From assembly GCF_963676815.1 (NCBI RefSeq), contig NZ_OY781365.1, positions 3,754,501 to 3,818,500 of the forward strand: 64,000 nucleotides of DNA. Reading direction: 5' to 3'. Position numbers and translations under genes: made by a program. Positions 62,572 through 64,000 of the stretch are shown one piece after another. The DNA comes from an uncultured Draconibacterium sp. (GTDB taxonomy: Bacteria > Bacteroidota > Bacteroidia > Bacteroidales > Prolixibacteraceae). Position 1 is the first letter of the stretch; the number at the start of each line of letters is the position of its first letter. A model generated the notes under the pieces. It worked only from the letters and a program-made list of their open reading frames with translations. It was not told the origin of the DNA and made no database searches.

Positions 62572-64000
62572 ATGTTACAGGAAAAAATCAATAAAGCTAT
62601 GAAATACACTTTTATAATCTCTTTTTTGCTTTGTTCACTTTTGCTCTCTGCACAAAAAAACGCTGTGCTGGTTGAAGCCGAAAGTTTCAGCGAGAAAGGA
62701 GGCTGGGTAGTCGATCAGCAATTTATGGACTTGATGGGATCGTCTTATCTGATGGCACACGGAATGGGTGTGCCGGTAGCTGATGCAAAAGCAACTATCA
62801 ACGTTCCTTCAACGGGTAAATACAAGGTTTTTGTACGAACCTTCAACTGGACATCTCCGTGGTATAAAGGCGAAGGTCCGGGGCAATTTAACCTTCTAAT
62901 CAATGGTAAGCCCGTTGGCGGTGTACTGGGAAATTCCGGTACCGAATGGATATGGCAACCTGCCGGAGAAGTAAATATTTCAACTAAAGAAGTAACGCTA
63001 AGCTTGCGCGACTTGACCGGTTTTAACGGACGTGTAGATGCAATTTATCTAACAAAAGATGATGATGTACCACCTTCAGATTTGGTTGCGCTGACTAAGT
63101 TTAGAAAGAAATTGCTCGATCTGCCAAAGAACCCAACAGATGCCGGTGAATTTGATTTGGTGGTAGTTGGCGGCGGAGTGGCCGGAACAGCAGCTGCAAT
63201 ATCTGGTGCCCGACTTGGAATAAAAGTGGCACTTATTCAGGATCGTCCTGTTTTGGGAGGTAATAACAGTTCTGAAGTTCGCGTACATTTAGGAGGAAGA
63301 GCTATGGTGGAGCCAAATCCTGCACTGGGGCAAATCGTTAACGAGATTGGTCCAACCAAAGGAGGAAATGCGCAGCCGGCTGCTTATTACGAAGACGATA
63401 AGAAAATGAGCATGGTATTGGCTGAAGAAAATATTACACTTTTTGCCAGTTGCCGGGCGTTTGCTGTAAAAATGAAAGGTTCGCGCATTACGCAGGTAAT
63501 TGCTAAAAATATCGAAACCTCTGAAGAGTTGGCCTTTTCTGCTCCCTTGTTTGCCGATTGTACAGGCGACGGAACCATTGGTTATTTGGCCGGTGCCGAC
63601 TTTGCAATGGGTCGTGAAGGCCGAAATGAATATGGCGAGCCAAGTGCGCCTGAAGTTGCTGATGATATGACAATGGGAGCTTCTGTTCAATGGTATTCGG
63701 TTGAAGGAGATAATGCTAGTTCTTTTCCCGAATTTGAATATGGAGTGGAATTTAATGAAGAAAATTCGCAGCAGGTAACAATGGGCGAATGGACCTGGGA
63801 AACCGGGATGAACTACGATCAGATTTCTGAATTCGAACGAATCAGAGATTATGGATTATTGGTGGTGTATTCCAATTGGTCATACCTAAAAAATCATAGT
63901 TTGGAGAAAGCGAAATATCAAAACCGGAAATTAGACTGGGTGGCTTACGTTGCTGGAAAACGCGAGTCGCGTAGGCTGATGGGTGATCTGATTTTGAAAG
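62572..64000 (+). CDS. Secreted FAD-dependent oxidoreductase, C-terminus outside window
   Basis: The frame continues past base 64000. A signal peptide (MKYTFIISFLLCSLLLSAQ from ATG 62599; ATG 62572 is in frame) is followed by a carbohydrate-binding-like beta domain (about 30-165: VLVEAESFSEKGGWVVDQQF, GVPVADAKATINVPSTGKYKVFVRTF). The FAD-binding core follows (FDLVVVGGGVAGTAAAISGARLG, then GGNNSSEVRVHLGGR). It matches the FAD_oxidored (PF12831) group common in PULs. A role in oxidizing or cleaving a sugar derivative is inferred; the substrate is unknown. It follows the esterase by 62 bases in the same direction. Confidence 0.85.
   Translation, partial: MLQEKINKAMKYTFIISFLLCSLLLSAQKNAVLVEAESFSEKGGWVVDQQFMDLMGSSYLMAHGMGVPVADAKATINVPSTGKYKVFVRTFNWTSPWYKGEGPGQFNLLINGKPVGGVLGNSGTEWIWQPAGEVNISTKEVTLSLRDLTGFNGRVDAIYLTKDDDVPPSDLVALTKFRKKLLDLPKNPTDAGEFDLVVVGGGVAGTAAAISGARLGIKVALIQDRPVLGGNNSSEVRVHLGGRAMVEPNPALGQIVNEIGPTKGGNAQPAAYYEDDKKMSMVLAEENITLFASCRAFAVKMKGSRITQVIAKNIETSEELAFSAPLFADCTGDGTIGYLAGADFAMGREGRNEYGEPSAPEVADDMTMGASVQWYSVEGDNASSFPEFEYGVEFNEENSQQVTMGEWTWETGMNYDQISEFERIRDYGLLVVYSNWSYLKNHSLEKAKYQNRKLDWVAYVAGKRESRRLMGDLILK

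Noticed and set aside
63076..63690. Minus-strand frames near the window end
   Set aside because: They oppose the continuous plus-strand FAD oxidoreductase frame with a clear dinucleotide-binding motif.

Overview
The window looks like a chromosomal segment of a Bacteroidota bacterium, probably a free-living or marine member of the Bacteroidales/Marinilabiliales type. The evidence is a SusC/SusD pair behind an ECF sigma factor and a FecR anti-sigma factor, many lipoproteins with short lipoboxes, TAnnTTTG-type promoter boxes, AT-rich spacers, 6-bladed beta-propeller (PF17170-type) lipoproteins and a Bacteroidota-type double-glycine RiPP precursor. Species assignment is inference.

Layout. (1) 1-3.7 kb: end of a DUF5107/TPR protein and a secreted GH2 glycosidase, closed by a strong terminator. 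(2) 3.7-16.5 kb: an accessory region mostly on the minus strand: hybrid histidine kinase, an alpha/beta hydrolase truncated by an IS3-family element, a lipoprotein hydrolase, a DUF6544-like membrane protein, a TfoX-C-like protein, an unknown lipoprotein, a CPBP protease, a PDZ-hydrolase fusion and a membrane-bound AraC regulator. (3) 16.8-22.3 kb: a decayed mobilizable island with higher GC by eye: a 107-bp tandem repeat, two different MobC/relaxase modules, an IS110 element, two copies of a structured non-coding element and a broken serine-recombinase tail running into a tRNA-like end. (4) 22.7-47.2 kb, all minus strand: a large RiPP gene cluster. It has a GG-leader precursor with a Cys/Ser/Thr-rich core, a C39 peptidase-ABC exporter, a HlyD adaptor, a C39-like/VKOR/thioredoxin fusion, two glycosyltransferases, a stand-alone SpaB_C-type (split LanB) domain, a LanC-like fragment, five paralogous propeller lipoproteins, a carboxypeptidase-regulatory-like protein and an RND pump with two permeases and one adaptor. 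(5) 47.2-49.8 kb: an IS21-family element whose two sides are unrelated truncated genes (LanC-like and GH31), so the cluster was probably cut by an IS-mediated rearrangement. (6) 49.8-64 kb: a GH31 fragment and a polysaccharide utilization locus: ECF sigma, FecR, SusC with an STN domain, SusD, GH36-like alpha-galactosidase, SGNH/alpha-beta hydrolase fusion and an FAD oxidoreductase that runs off the end.

How the genes work together. The RiPP cluster would make a leader peptide-dependent, thioether and possibly glycosylated peptide. The C39 exporter would cut it at GG, the VKOR/thioredoxin protein would manage cysteine redox, and the RND pump and propeller lipoproteins would act in efflux, immunity or surface sensing. 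No LanB glutamylation domain and no TolC-type outer-membrane protein is seen. In the PUL, glycan capture by SusCD would signal through STN-FecR-ECF, with deacylation and alpha-galactosidase activity downstream.

The most interesting points are the unusual RiPP cluster, the precursor leader with two tiny ORFs behind extended Shine-Dalgarno sequences, and the pair of covarying RNA-like elements beside the IS110 transposase and the second mob module.
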